A stretch of 64,000 nt of DNA, from the NCBI RefSeq assembly GCF_009857445.1, contig NZ_WWCN01000014.1, forward strand, positions 62,001 to 126,000, read 5' to 3'. This document shows positions 34,166-42,747 of the stretch, piece by piece. This DNA comes from Duganella flavida. GTDB lineage: Bacteria > Pseudomonadota > Gammaproteobacteria > Burkholderiales > Burkholderiaceae_D. Each line of letters starts with the position of its first letter. Position 1 is the stretch's first letter. Below the pieces are notes generated by a model. The model had not been told where the DNA came from and did not search any database. It was given only the letters and a program-made list of their open reading frames with translations. The translations under genes were made by a program, and so were the position numbers.

Positions 34166-35287
34166 ATGAAAAAATTACCTCTCCTCGGCGATATCACGCC
34201 TGCGCAGTTCATGCGCGACTACTGGCATAAAAAGCCGCTCCTGATCCGCAACGCCATCCCAGGCTTCAAGCCGCTGCTGACCGTGGACGCGCTGGCCAAG
34301 CTGGCCGCCACCAACCATACCGAGTCGCGCCTGGTCACCGGTTTTGACGGCGAATGGTCGCTGCAACAAGGCCCACTGGAAAGCCTGCCGGCACGCGACA
34401 AGAAGGAATGGACCCTGCTGGTACAAGGCGTGAATCTGTTCGACGCCAAGGCCGACGCGCTGCTGCGCCAGTTCCGCTTCATCCCCGATGCCCGCCTCGA
34501 CGACCTGATGGTCAGCTTTGCCACCGATGGCGGCGGCGTCGGTCCGCACTTCGATTCCTACGACGTATTCCTGCTGCAGGCGCAAGGCCAGCGCCGCTGG
34601 AAAATCAGCGCGCAGAAAGACCTGTCGCTGGTGGAAGGCCTGCCGCTGAAGATTTTGGCCAACTTCCAGGCCGAAGAAGAATTCGTGCTCAATCCCGGCG
34701 ACATGCTGTACCTGCCGCCGCACTACGCGCATGACGGCATGGCCATCGGCGATTGCCAGACTTATTCGATCGGTTTCCGCTCGCCTTCTTACCAGGAGCT
34801 GGGCGAGAACTTCCTGCAGTTCATGGCCGATTCCATCGACCTGCCGGGCCGCTACGCCGATCCTGAGCTGGAGCCGACCAGCAAGCCGGCCGAGATTCCA
34901 CGCCAGATGCTGACCGCGCTGACCGAGGAATTGAACAAGGTCCGCTTCACCGAAGAAGACATCACCATCTTCTTCGGCGAGTACATGTCCGAGCCTAAGC
35001 ACAATGTGTTCTTCACCGGCCCGGCCAAGCCGCTCACCGTCGGCAAGTTCGGCGATGCGGTGATGAAGAAAGGCCTGTCGCTATCGGCCAAGACGCAGAT
35101 GCTATACCGTGGCAAGAACGTCTTCATCAACGGCGAATCCTTTGGTGTCAACAAGGCCGACAAGGCTACGCTGGAGCTGCTGGCCAACAACCGCCGCCTC
35201 GAAGGCGACGAGTTCGCCAGCGCCTCGGACGACGTGCTGGAAGCGCTATACACCTGGTACCAGGACGGCTGGGTCGAGCTCGGCTGA
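34166..35287 (+). CDS. roxA: Ribosomal protein uL16 arginine hydroxylase (RoxA/YcfD, JmjC cupin)
   Basis: This 373-residue protein has the N-terminal recognition region MRDYWHKKPLLIRNAIPGF and a JmjC double-stranded beta helix. The Fe(II) ligands lie in GPHFDSYDVFLLQ (His and Asp) and YLPPHYAHDGMA (distal His). A C-terminal winged-helix region carries the dimerisation and substrate segments. It is a 2-oxoglutarate oxygenase that hydroxylates an arginine of ribosomal protein L16. The start at 34166 aligns with relatives and has no SD, but it has a -10 directly upstream. Confidence 0.92.
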   Translation: MKKLPLLGDITPAQFMRDYWHKKPLLIRNAIPGFKPLLTVDALAKLAATNHTESRLVTGFDGEWSLQQGPLESLPARDKKEWTLLVQGVNLFDAKADALLRQFRFIPDARLDDLMVSFATDGGGVGPHFDSYDVFLLQAQGQRRWKISAQKDLSLVEGLPLKILANFQAEEEFVLNPGDMLYLPPHYAHDGMAIGDCQTYSIGFRSPSYQELGENFLQFMADSIDLPGRYADPELEPTSKPAEIPRQMLTALTEELNKVRFTEEDITIFFGEYMSEPKHNVFFTGPAKPLTVGKFGDAVMKKGLSLSAKTQMLYRGKNVFINGESFGVNKADKATLELLANNRRLEGDEFASASDDVLEALYTWYQDGWVELG

Positions 35288-35317
35288 TTTTTTGAGATAA
35301 ATGAGTCCGGAGGCAAT

Positions 35318-35794
35318 ATGGACAAACTGGTTATTCCCTTCACCACGCGGGCGGAATTTCAGCAGCACCTGGCCAGTTGCCTCTCGCGCGCCGAGCACAC
35401 GCTGCAGATGTTCGATCCCGATTACACCATCTGGGAACTGGGCAGCAGCGCCACCGACGCCCAGCTGCGGCGCTTCCTGCAAGGCGGTGGCCGCCTGCAG
35501 CTGGTGGCGCATGATGGCCGCCACGTCGAGCGCGACGCGCCGCGCTTCCTGCGCCTGCTGAAAGACTACAGCCACCTGGTCGAAGTTCGCCGCACCAATG
35601 CGCAATTGCGCCAGCTGACCGACTCCTTCTGCATCGCCGACCAGCGCGATATCGTGCGCCGTTTTCATGCCGATCATTTCCGTGGCGAAGCTGTTTTTAA
35701 CGGCCCGGCCGAGCTGCAAACCAGTTTGGAACGTTTCCTTACAATTTGGATAGAATCTGGAGCCGGATTGTATGCAAACTCAACTGGAATCTGA
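35318..35794 (+). CDS. Conserved hypothetical protein
   Basis: This 158-residue cytoplasmic protein begins MDKLVIPFTTRAEFQQHLAS and has an FDPDYTIWELGSSATDAQL segment and a DSFCIADQRDIVRRFHADHF segment. These resemble a reduced phospholipase-D-like fold without the HKD motif. A GGAGGC SD precedes the ATG. It lies 30 bp downstream of roxA on the same strand and may be co-transcribed. I do not assign a function. Confidence 0.7.
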   Translation: MDKLVIPFTTRAEFQQHLASCLSRAEHTLQMFDPDYTIWELGSSATDAQLRRFLQGGGRLQLVAHDGRHVERDAPRFLRLLKDYSHLVEVRRTNAQLRQLTDSFCIADQRDIVRRFHADHFRGEAVFNGPAELQTSLERFLTIWIESGAGLYANSTGI

Positions 35795-35921
35795 GCCGGT
35801 TTTGGGTAAAATGCTGAGGTTCGATGCGATCACTGGTAATTAGCGGGAACATAGCGTAAGTCGAGACGTAAACGAAATGTTGCGACATCGCAAAATACTT
35901 GTACGTTAGGCTTGTTGAACT

Positions 35922-35949
35922 ATTGCGATGCACTAAAAATCGCTATAAT
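35922..35949 (+). promoter_or_regulatory. Candidate promoter of the Ala/Pro-rich lipoprotein gene
   Basis: TATAAT at 35944-35949 is preceded by ATTGCG at 35922-35927 with a 16-base gap. It would produce a leader of about 130 bases before the lipoprotein start at 36089. The rest of the 294-base gap after 35794 shows no further gene. Confidence 0.5.
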
Positions 35950-35967
35950 ATTCGGCTAGGAAGTTTC

Positions 35968-36050
35968 CGTTGTCTAGTAGGCACCTTTTCAGGTACGAAA
36001 GCCTTCGAGGACGACCTAATGAGCGATAATTACCGGTAATTATTAATCGC
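35968..36050 (+). promoter_or_regulatory. Structured leader with 18-bp palindrome and possible leader peptide
   Basis: The transcript region can form nested hairpins: GGC-ACCT-TTTC-AGGT with an outer GCC, and AGG-ACGA-CCT near 36008-36017. A short ORF ATG-AGC-GAT-AAT-TAC-CGG-TAA at 36019-36039 encodes MSDNYR with GAGG eight bases upstream. It overlaps a perfect 18-bp palindrome at 36026-36043 (ATAATTACC and its complement), flanked by GCG/CGC. These features suggest post-transcriptional or operator control of the downstream gene. Confidence 0.4.
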
Positions 36051-36088
36051 AACAATGTGTTTAATTTTGAATTAACTAAGGAAAACCC

Positions 36089-36325
36089 ATGAAAAAATCC
36101 CTGCTGATCGCCTCCCTGCTGGCTGTTGCTCTGGCTGCTTGCTCGAAAAAAGAAGAAGCTCCTGCTGCTCCAGCTCCAGTAGCTGCTCCAGAAGCCGCTG
36201 CTCCAGCTGCTGCTCCAGCACCAGCTCCAGCTGCTGACGCTGCTGCTCCAGCCGCTGCTGCTCCAGCAGCTTCGGACGCTGCTGCTCCAGCACCAGCTGC
36301 TTCGGCTCCTGCTGCTTCGAAGTAA
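36089..36325 (+). CDS. Small Ala/Pro-rich lipoprotein
   Basis: This 78-residue protein has a lipoprotein signal MKKSLLIASLLAVALAACSK (lipobox LAAC). It is followed by SKKEEAP and then an almost pure Ala/Pro tail built of PAAPAPVAAPEA-like repeats ending in SK. The coding repeats use mostly GCT and CCA codons, unlike the GC-rich third positions of the neighbours, which suggests strong expression or repeat expansion. AAGGAAA precedes the ATG. A strong terminator follows immediately. It is probably an abundant envelope spacer protein; function unknown. Confidence 0.8.
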   Translation: MKKSLLIASLLAVALAACSKKEEAPAAPAPVAAPEAAAPAAAPAPAPAADAAAPAAAAPAASDAAAPAPAASAPAASK

Positions 36326-36337
36326 TATCAGCTTGAG

Positions 36338-36366
36338 AAAAAAACCGGCTTCGGCCGGTTTTTTTT
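36338..36366 (+). terminator. Rho-independent terminator after the lipoprotein gene
   Basis: CCGGC-TTCG-GCCGG stem with a UUCG tetraloop, extended by A/T pairs and followed by eight T residues. Confidence 0.9.
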
Positions 36367-36411
36367 CGTCCCGAGATTTGTACCACTTTGTAACGAGATT
36401 ATTTCGGGACA

Positions 36412-36440
36412 TAAAAAAAGCCGGCTTATGCCGGCTTTTT
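36412..36440. terminator. Bidirectional terminator downstream of bamC
   Basis: AGCCGGC-TTAT-GCCGGCT stem flanked by seven A on the left and five T on the right. On the minus strand it ends the dapA-bamC transcript three bases after the bamC stop; on the plus strand it backs up the lipoprotein terminator. Confidence 0.85.
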
Positions 36441-36443
36441 AAT

Positions 36444-37643
36444 TTACTTTAACTGCTCATGCAGCAAGGTAATGATTTTATCGCCTACGGCACCGGTTTC
36501 AGGCTGACCAGCATTGCTCTGGACTTTCACCACACTGGTATTGCCTTCGCTGGCTTTTACCGAAATACGATAACGCTGCGCCTCTTTTTCCTCTTCCGAC
36601 GACGAGCCCCAGCTAAACAGCTTGCTGAAGAAGCCTTTGGTTTCGGTCGCATCGTTGATATAACGCACGAAGTAAATACCTTGGGTACGGTCACGGTCTT
36701 CCACGGTGAAGCCAGCGCGGTCCAGCGCCAAGCCTACACGGCGCCAGGCGCGGTCGAAGCCCTCGTCCACCTGCACGGCGCGGTCGGCGCCAGCACCCAC
36801 CAGCGAAGCGTGCTGAGGCTGCACAATTGCGCCTTCCACAGCGGTCTTGGCTTGCGCCAGCTGCTCGGTGCCATTGCCCAGCTTGTTCAGCAGGCGCGCC
36901 AGGAATTCTGCTTCCAGGCCTGGGTCGTTAGGACGGGCAGCCCATTTGGTGCTTTCCTTCTCGGCGCCAACCGAGACTTCCTGCACGCCACGATGGCTGA
37001 TGTAAATCTCGCTCGAACCGTCCGCACGGCGCTCGATGCGGGTGCGGAACTTGTCGCGCTCGCCGCTCGAATACACCGAATCAAACACTTTACCGATGGT
37101 GTTGCGGATGAAATCCTGCGGAATCTTGGCGCGGTTTTCATTCCATTCGGTTTCCATGATGCCGGCGGCTGGCAGTTCCTGCGCCAGCGTGAAGCCCGAA
37201 TCTTCCCAGAACTGCTTCAGCTGCGGCCACAGTTGCTCTGGCGTTTGCTTGATCACCAGCCAGCGCTGGTTGCCGTCGCGCTCGACCTTGATATCGCTCA
37301 GCGTGGTTTGCGCCACGGTGCCGGCAGTCGGCTGGCCCGGGATTACCACTGTGTTGGTGGTCAGGGCGCCCGACTGCACTGCTTTGGAGGCGTTGTAGCC
37401 GGAAGCGGTGGCCACGCCGTTGTTCGAGTCCGGCAGCGAGTAGCGGTTATCCTTCTGCAATTGCGTCAGGTCCGGCGGCACGTCCAGCGTGCTGGCCTTC
37501 TTGGCCGACTTGTAATCGACTTTGTCGTTACCAACAACCGAGCTGATCATGCCGCAGCCGCTCAGGCTGGTCACGGTGGCCACGATGGCGCCAACTGCCA
37601 GCGCGCGCTGCGAGGAAATAAAAGCTGTCTTGCGAATAGTCAT
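36444..37643 (-). CDS. bamC: Outer membrane assembly lipoprotein BamC
   Basis: This 399-residue protein has a lipoprotein signal with lipobox SLSGCG, then an unstructured lasso region (VDYKSAKKASTLDVPPDL). Two helix-grip domains follow, separated near residue 230 by a Gln/Ala-rich linker. The start at 37643 (MTIRKT) fits the signal peptide; the long upstream extension lacks family character. BamC is part of the BAM complex that inserts outer-membrane proteins. It lies 80 bp after dapA, the same pairing as E. coli dapA-nlpB. Confidence 0.9.
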   Translation of the reverse strand: MTIRKTAFISSQRALAVGAIVATVTSLSGCGMISSVVGNDKVDYKSAKKASTLDVPPDLTQLQKDNRYSLPDSNNGVATASGYNASKAVQSGALTTNTVVIPGQPTAGTVAQTTLSDIKVERDGNQRWLVIKQTPEQLWPQLKQFWEDSGFTLAQELPAAGIMETEWNENRAKIPQDFIRNTIGKVFDSVYSSGERDKFRTRIERRADGSSEIYISHRGVQEVSVGAEKESTKWAARPNDPGLEAEFLARLLNKLGNGTEQLAQAKTAVEGAIVQPQHASLVGAGADRAVQVDEGFDRAWRRVGLALDRAGFTVEDRDRTQGIYFVRYINDATETKGFFSKLFSWGSSSEEEKEAQRYRISVKASEGNTSVVKVQSNAGQPETGAVGDKIITLLHEQLK

Positions 37644-37723
37644 GTCGTTACTGTTTAAGAAGCTAAAGTGCAGCAAAATATGATCCGACGCGAGTCGGGA
37701 CGTGTGCTCGTTGCTACGGGTTT

Positions 37724-38599
37724 TTACAGGACGCCGGATTCTTGCAATGCCGAGCGGACGGCTGCATGGCAATCGTCCGCCAGCGGCACCAGCGGCAGGC
37801 GGATGCCGGCTGGCATCTTGCCCATTTCCGCCAGAGCCCACTTGACTGGCACCGGATTCGGTTCAATGAACAGCTTCTGGTGCAACGGGAAGACTTTATT
37901 GTTCAGCGCCAGCGCGGTGGCAATATCGCCGGCAATCGCGGCGCGGCACATATCGGCCATGGCACGCGGCGCCACGTTGGCGGTGACCGAGATGTTGCCG
38001 GCGCCGCCGGCCAGCATCAGGGCCATGGCGGTCGGATCATCACCCGAGTACACGGCGAACGATTTTGGCGCCAGGCGCAGCAGGTCGTAGCCGCGGGCGA
38101 TGTTGCCGGTTGCGTCTTTCACACCGATGATGTTCGGGATTTCCGCCAGGCGCAGGATGGTGTCGTTGCTCATGTCGGCCACGGTACGGCCCGGCACGTT
38201 ATACAGGATCACCGGCAGGTCCACCGCTTCGGCGATGGCCTTGAAGTGCTGGTACATGCCTTCCTGGGTAGGACGGTTGTAGTACGGCACCACTTGCAGG
38301 GTGGCGTCCGCACCGGCTTCCTTGGCGTAGTGGGTCAGCTTGATCGCTTCTGCGGTCGAGTTGGCGCCAGCGCCAGCGATGATAGGGATGCGGCCCTTGG
38401 CGTGCGCAACGGTCGCCTTGATCAGCGCACAGTGCTCTTCCACGCTCACGGTGGCCGATTCACCGGTGGTGCCGGCGATGACGATGCTGTCCGTACCTTC
38501 GGCGATGTGCCAGTCGATCAGCTGATTCAAACCCTCAAAGTCCAGACTGCCGTCTGCGTGCATCGGGGTGACGATTGCTACGATGCTGCCCTTAATCAT
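37724..38599 (-). CDS. dapA: 4-hydroxy-tetrahydrodipicolinate synthase
   Basis: This 291-residue TIM barrel has TTGESATVSVEEH (Thr pair that binds pyruvate), YNVPGRT (Tyr of the proton relay) and the Schiff-base Lys in IIGVKDATGN (about residue 161). It condenses pyruvate with aspartate semialdehyde, the first step of lysine and meso-diaminopimelate synthesis in the cytoplasm. It is transcribed with bamC and follows the methyltransferase gene by 84 bp. Confidence 0.96.
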   Translation of the reverse strand: MIKGSIVAIVTPMHADGSLDFEGLNQLIDWHIAEGTDSIVIAGTTGESATVSVEEHCALIKATVAHAKGRIPIIAGAGANSTAEAIKLTHYAKEAGADATLQVVPYYNRPTQEGMYQHFKAIAEAVDLPVILYNVPGRTVADMSNDTILRLAEIPNIIGVKDATGNIARGYDLLRLAPKSFAVYSGDDPTAMALMLAGGAGNISVTANVAPRAMADMCRAAIAGDIATALALNNKVFPLHQKLFIEPNPVPVKWALAEMGKMPAGIRLPLVPLADDCHAAVRSALQESGVL

Positions 38600-38683
38600 A
38601 GGAAACCACTGCGTAAAGTATTAAAAAGGTGATTGTAGTCGATAGGTTGCGCCCGTGGTGCATCCGGGGGCAGAAATCGACGC

Positions 38684-39232
38684 TCAAAATGGCGGTAATA
38701 GAGCCGCCTCTCGGGGAAAATCAGGCTTCACGGCGCAGAGTCGTTGCACCATGGCAGCTTTTGGGGCGGTAATCACGCCGTCTTCAAAGGCTACCACGCG
38801 CAAACCGTGGGCACGCGCCAGTTCCAGCAGTTCGCCCGGCTGCAGTAAAAATGCCGGGTTGGACGGCTTGCCGAACTGCGCATTGCCATCAGCGAAAGTC
38901 TCATAAATCAGCACGCCATTTGGCGCCAGGCTGTCCAGCATCTCGGCAATTAGAGGGCGATGCAGATAGTTTGTCACCACGATACCGGCGAATCGCTGCG
39001 GACCAAACGGCCAGGCCACGCCCTCTTCTTCCAGATCGATGGCGCTGGTGGTAATGCCTGGACCGCAGGTCGCTGCCAGCGCCGCAGGATCACGATCCAC
39101 CGCCACCACTTCATGGCCCAGCGCCGCCATGTGGCGCGAGTGGCGGCCGCTGCCGCAGGCCAGGTCCAGCACCGCGCCACCGGGTACCAGCGGTGCATAA
39201 CGCTGCACCCAAGGGGAAATTTGATCGCTCAT
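38684..39232 (-). CDS. Class I SAM-dependent methyltransferase
   Basis: This 182-residue protein has SAM motif I VLDLACGSGRHSRHMAALG (about residue 20), motif II acidic residue in VVAVDRDPAAL and a VVTNYLHRPL post-motif. The size and GSGRHS motif resemble TehB/UbiE-like small methyltransferases. It lies 14 bp after trpS, inside the housekeeping run. Substrate unknown. Confidence 0.85.
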   Translation of the reverse strand: MSDQISPWVQRYAPLVPGGAVLDLACGSGRHSRHMAALGHEVVAVDRDPAALAATCGPGITTSAIDLEEEGVAWPFGPQRFAGIVVTNYLHRPLIAEMLDSLAPNGVLIYETFADGNAQFGKPSNPAFLLQPGELLELARAHGLRVVAFEDGVITAPKAAMVQRLCAVKPDFPREAALLPPF

Positions 39233-39246
39233 AGTTTTACCCCGAT

Positions 39247-40449
39247 TTACGTGTAAGCCAGGCCCATCGCCTCGCGCACGTCGCGCATGGTTTCCAGCGC
39301 CAGTTTACGGGCCGCGTCGTTGCCGTCGGCAACGATGGCGCGCACCAGCGACGGATCGTCCAGATACGGCTGGGCGCGCTCGTGCATCGGCTCCTGTTCT
39401 TTGATGATGGCGTCGATGACGGGCTGTTTGCATTCAATGCAGCCAATGCCGGCCGATTTACAGCCTTTCACCACCCATTCTTGGGTCGGCTGGTCGGAAT
39501 ATACCTGGTGGAATTGCCAGACCGGGCAGCGGGCTGGGTCGCCAACGTCGGTGCGGCGCACGCGCGCCGGGTCGGTCGGCATGGTCTTGATTTTCTTGCT
39601 GACCGAGTCCTTGTCCTCGCGCAGGGCAATGGCGTTGCCGTAGCTCTTGGACATCTTGCGACCGTCCAGACCCGGCAGGCGCGAGGCTTCGGTCAGGCGC
39701 GCTTGCGGCTCAACCAGGATCAGCTTGCGGCTGCCTTCGAGGTATCCGAACAGGCGCTCGCGGTCGCCCATCGACAAGCTCTGGGCGTCGTCCAGCATGG
39801 CCTTGGCTTGCTCCAGCGCTTCGTCCTTGCCGTCTTGCTGGTACTCGGTACGCAGTTCGTTGTAGAGCTTGGCGCGCTTGCTGCCGAGCTTTTTCACAGC
39901 TTCCTGCGCCTTCTCTTCGAAACCTTTTTCTTTGCCGTACAAGTGGTTAAAACGGCGCGCAATTTCGCGCATCATTTCGATGTGTGGCACTTGGTCTTCG
40001 CCGACCGGCACCTGGCTGGCGCGATAGATCAGCACGTCTGCAGCTTGCAGCAGTGGATAGCCGAGGAAGCCGTAGGTTGCGAGGTCTTTATTGGCCAGGT
40101 TCTCGATCTGGTCCTTGTAGGTCGGCACGCGTTCGAGCCAGCCCAGCGGCGTGGCCATCGACAGTAGCAGGTGCAGCTCAGCATGCTCGGGCACGCGCGA
40201 CTGGATGAAGATGGTCGATTGTGACGGGTCGATGCCGGCGGCCAGCCAGTCGACCACCATGTCCCAGGTGCTGCGCTCGATGACGGTGGGGTCATCGTAG
40301 TGCGTGGTCAGCGCGTGCCAATCGGCCACGAAGAACAGACACGGCAGCTCGGTCTGCATCTTGATCCAGTTTTTCAGCGCGCCGTGGTAATGGCCCAAAT
40401 GCATGGTGCCTGTGGGACGCATGCCGGATACTACGCGATCGGGATACAT
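39247..40449 (-). CDS. trpS: Tryptophanyl-tRNA synthetase with four-Cys insertion
   Basis: This 400-residue class I synthetase has TGTMHLGHYHGALKNW (HIGH-type motif) and LDGRKMSKSYGNA (KMSKS). It is longer than the usual 330 or so residues. The C-terminal region contains a C-x21-C-x6-C-x2-C pattern (from ARCPVW to GCIECK, about residues 317-349), almost identical to the cysteine spacing that binds a [4Fe-4S] cluster in Thermotoga TrpRS. It charges tRNA-Trp in the cytoplasm. Confidence 0.95.
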   Translation of the reverse strand: MYPDRVVSGMRPTGTMHLGHYHGALKNWIKMQTELPCLFFVADWHALTTHYDDPTVIERSTWDMVVDWLAAGIDPSQSTIFIQSRVPEHAELHLLLSMATPLGWLERVPTYKDQIENLANKDLATYGFLGYPLLQAADVLIYRASQVPVGEDQVPHIEMMREIARRFNHLYGKEKGFEEKAQEAVKKLGSKRAKLYNELRTEYQQDGKDEALEQAKAMLDDAQSLSMGDRERLFGYLEGSRKLILVEPQARLTEASRLPGLDGRKMSKSYGNAIALREDKDSVSKKIKTMPTDPARVRRTDVGDPARCPVWQFHQVYSDQPTQEWVVKGCKSAGIGCIECKQPVIDAIIKEQEPMHERAQPYLDDPSLVRAIVADGNDAARKLALETMRDVREAMGLAYT

Positions 40450-40457
40450 AGTCGGCC

Positions 40458-41132
40458 TCAGCTAAACAGTGCTCGTAGCGGATACGACAAGTCGTACCAG
40501 ATGCCCTGCAGCAGGTGCATGCCGGCGACCAGCGGGCCGTTCAGCACGCCGATCTGCAGCAGCACGACCAGGCCGAGAAACACGAACATGCCATAACGTT
40601 CGATACGCGCATACGGGCGTGCCAGCGACATCGGCAGCAGACCTGTGACGATACGGCCGCCATCCAGCGGCGGCAGCGGAATCAGGTTGAACACGCACAT
40701 GGCGGAATTCACGCCGATACCAGCCTTGGTCATGTTGACGAAAAAGTCATCGCCCGGCAGAACGAACACGTGCGTGCACACCACCCACAACAGCATCCAG
40801 CCCATGCCCATGGCAAAATTGGCAGCCGGGCCGGCAGCGGCCACAAAGGCCATATGCTTTTTCGGATTGCGCAGGTTACCAAAGTCTACCGGGACCGGCT
40901 TGGCAAAGCCCAGCGGCGGCAGCTTGATCAGCGCCAGGAACAGCGGCAGCAAGATGGTTCCAAACAGGTCAATATGCTTGAGCGGGTTGGCGGTGAGGCG
41001 GCCGAGATCGGCGGCGGTGGAGTCGCCGAAGTAGCGGGCGACATATCCGTGTGCAGCTTCATGCAGGGAAATTGCAAAAAGCACAGGGATGGCGTAGACC
41101 GTTGCGGTCTGAACAATACTATCAATATCCAT
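40458..41132 (-). CDS. Site-2-protease-like membrane metalloprotease (M50)
   Basis: This 224-residue integral membrane protein has the zinc motif HEAAHGY in the second TM (about residue 22) and the distal NLIPLPPLDGGRI motif providing the Asp ligand (about residue 147). It has five or so TM segments and no PDZ domain, so it belongs to the small FtsEX-independent YwhC-like S2P group rather than RseP. The start at 41132 (MDIDSI) is the family start. It sits between yciO and trpS, 8 bp from the latter. Substrate unknown. Confidence 0.9.
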   Translation of the reverse strand: MDIDSIVQTATVYAIPVLFAISLHEAAHGYVARYFGDSTAADLGRLTANPLKHIDLFGTILLPLFLALIKLPPLGFAKPVPVDFGNLRNPKKHMAFVAAAGPAANFAMGMGWMLLWVVCTHVFVLPGDDFFVNMTKAGIGVNSAMCVFNLIPLPPLDGGRIVTGLLPMSLARPYARIERYGMFVFLGLVVLLQIGVLNGPLVAGMHLLQGIWYDLSYPLRALFS

Positions 41133-41154
41133 AGGGCGGGATTTTACCAGAGGG

Positions 41155-41778
41155 TCAGAGTCCGAACGCGGTGGCGTCGCCGCGGCCTTGGCGGACCAGC
41201 TCGGCATCAGGGCCGGTCAGGTCGATCACCGTGGTCGGCTCCATGCTACAGGCGCCGCCGTCGATGATCAGCTCCAGCTGCTTGCCGAGGCGCGCGCAAA
41301 TCTCGTCGGCGTCATTCAGCGGATCGATTTCATCCGGCATGATCAGCGTGGTGCCCAGCAGCGGCTGGTCCAGTTCGGACAGCAAGGCGTTGATGATGGC
41401 GTCTTCCGGCACCCGCAGCCCGATCGTCTTGCGCGATGGATGGGACAGCCGGCGCGGCACGCACTTGGTCGCTTCGAGAATAAAAGTAAACGGCCCCGGC
41501 GTGGCCGCCTTCAGCAGGCGGAACTGGCGGTTGTCCACGCGGGCATACACGCCCAGTTCGCTCAAATCGCGGCACAGCAGGGTCAGGTGGTGTTTCTCGT
41601 CGATGCCGCGTAGGCGGCGCAGGCGCTCGACCGCGCCCTTGTCGTCCAGATGGCATACCAGCGCATAGCAGGAATCGGTCGGCACGGCGACGATGCCGCC
41701 GCCGTGGATGATCTGCGCTGCCTGCTTGATCAGGCGCGCCTGCGGATTGACCGGATGGATCTGGAAGAATTGGCTCAT
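41155..41778 (-). CDS. Threonylcarbamoyl-AMP synthase family protein (YciO-like)
   Basis: This 207-residue YrdC/Sua5-fold protein begins FFQIHPVNPQARLIKQAA and has the ligand-binding IVAVPTDSCYALVCHLDD and RLRGIDEKHHLTLLCRDL. The length and N-terminal form match YciO rather than the essential TsaC. The family makes threonylcarbamoyl-AMP for tRNA t6A; the role of the YciO branch is less certain. It follows htpX by two bases. Confidence 0.88.
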   Translation of the reverse strand: MSQFFQIHPVNPQARLIKQAAQIIHGGGIVAVPTDSCYALVCHLDDKGAVERLRRLRGIDEKHHLTLLCRDLSELGVYARVDNRQFRLLKAATPGPFTFILEATKCVPRRLSHPSRKTIGLRVPEDAIINALLSELDQPLLGTTLIMPDEIDPLNDADEICARLGKQLELIIDGGACSMEPTTVIDLTGPDAELVRQGRGDATAFGL

Positions 41779-41780
41779 GC

Positions 41781-42662
41781 CTAAGATTGTACGCTACGCA
41801 AGGCAGCGATACGCTCCTCGAATGGCGGGTGGGTCGAGAACAGCGCGCCCCAGCCGCCACGGCCGGCGCTGATGCCCGACGCTGCAAACGACTGCGGCAG
41901 TGCGCCCGGCTCTACGCCATTCAGGCGTGCCAGTGCGTGCTGCATCGGCACGGTGCTGCCCAGCAGCTTGGCCGAACCGGCGTCGGCACGGAATTCGCGC
42001 TGGCGCGAGAACCAGGCCACGATCAGCGAAGCCAGCAGGCCGAACACGATCTCGCACACGAACACGGTAATCATGTAGCCAATACCGGGACCGCGACGCT
42101 CTTCATTCTTGTTGAGCATGCTGTCGACGAAGAAGCCGACGATACGCGCCAGGAACACCACGAAGGTATTGGTCACGCCCTGGATCAGGGTCATGGTTAC
42201 CATATCGCCATTGGCAATGTGGGCGACTTCGTGGCCGAGCACAGCTTCCACCTCGTCGCGGTTCATGCTTTGCAGCAGGCCGGTGGAGACGGCGACCAGC
42301 GCCGAGTTCTTGAACGCGCCGGTGGCAAATGCATTTGGCTCGCCCTCGTACACCGCCACTTGCGGCATGCCGATGCCGGCGCGCTCGGACAGCGCCTTGA
42401 CGGTATTCACCAGCCACAGTTCGGTGGAGTTGGATGGGTTGTCGATCACGCGCGCGCCGGTCGACCACTTGGCCATCGGCTTGGAAATCAACAGCGAGAA
42501 GATGGCGCCGGTAAAACCGACCACTAGCGAAAATGCCAGCAGGCTGCCCAGCTGCAGCGTACTACCCGAGCCCGGACGGCCGATGCCCAGCAGCGACAGG
42601 ACGATGGATAGCACCAGCATCACTGCGAGGTTGGTGGCGATGAACAAGACAATGCGTTTCAT
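41781..42662 (-). CDS. htpX: Membrane metalloprotease HtpX
   Basis: This 293-residue protein has two N-terminal TM helices, the zinc motif VLGHEVAHIANGDM (about residue 140), two further TM helices and the third ligand Glu in REFRADAGSAKLLG. HtpX degrades misfolded inner-membrane proteins. The start at 42662 (MKRIVLF) follows GGAG. It is two bases from yciO. Confidence 0.95.
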   Translation of the reverse strand: MKRIVLFIATNLAVMLVLSIVLSLLGIGRPGSGSTLQLGSLLAFSLVVGFTGAIFSLLISKPMAKWSTGARVIDNPSNSTELWLVNTVKALSERAGIGMPQVAVYEGEPNAFATGAFKNSALVAVSTGLLQSMNRDEVEAVLGHEVAHIANGDMVTMTLIQGVTNTFVVFLARIVGFFVDSMLNKNEERRGPGIGYMITVFVCEIVFGLLASLIVAWFSRQREFRADAGSAKLLGSTVPMQHALARLNGVEPGALPQSFAASGISAGRGGWGALFSTHPPFEERIAALRSVQS

Positions 42663-42747
42663 AAGGGTCTCCGGTACGGACAATTTGCCGAAATCATAAG
42701 ATAAGACCGGACTTACGCAAAATCAAGATACAGCTACTTACATGCGG

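Noticed and set aside
36000..36017. Guanidine-II (mini-ykkC) riboswitch
   Set aside because: One AGG-ACGA-CCT hairpin is present, but the class needs two tandem ACGR-loop hairpins and the second is missing; the downstream gene is also not a guanidine gene.
35968..36088. Small regulatory RNA gene independent of the lipoprotein
   Set aside because: No terminator lies before the coding region; the structure is better read as a leader.
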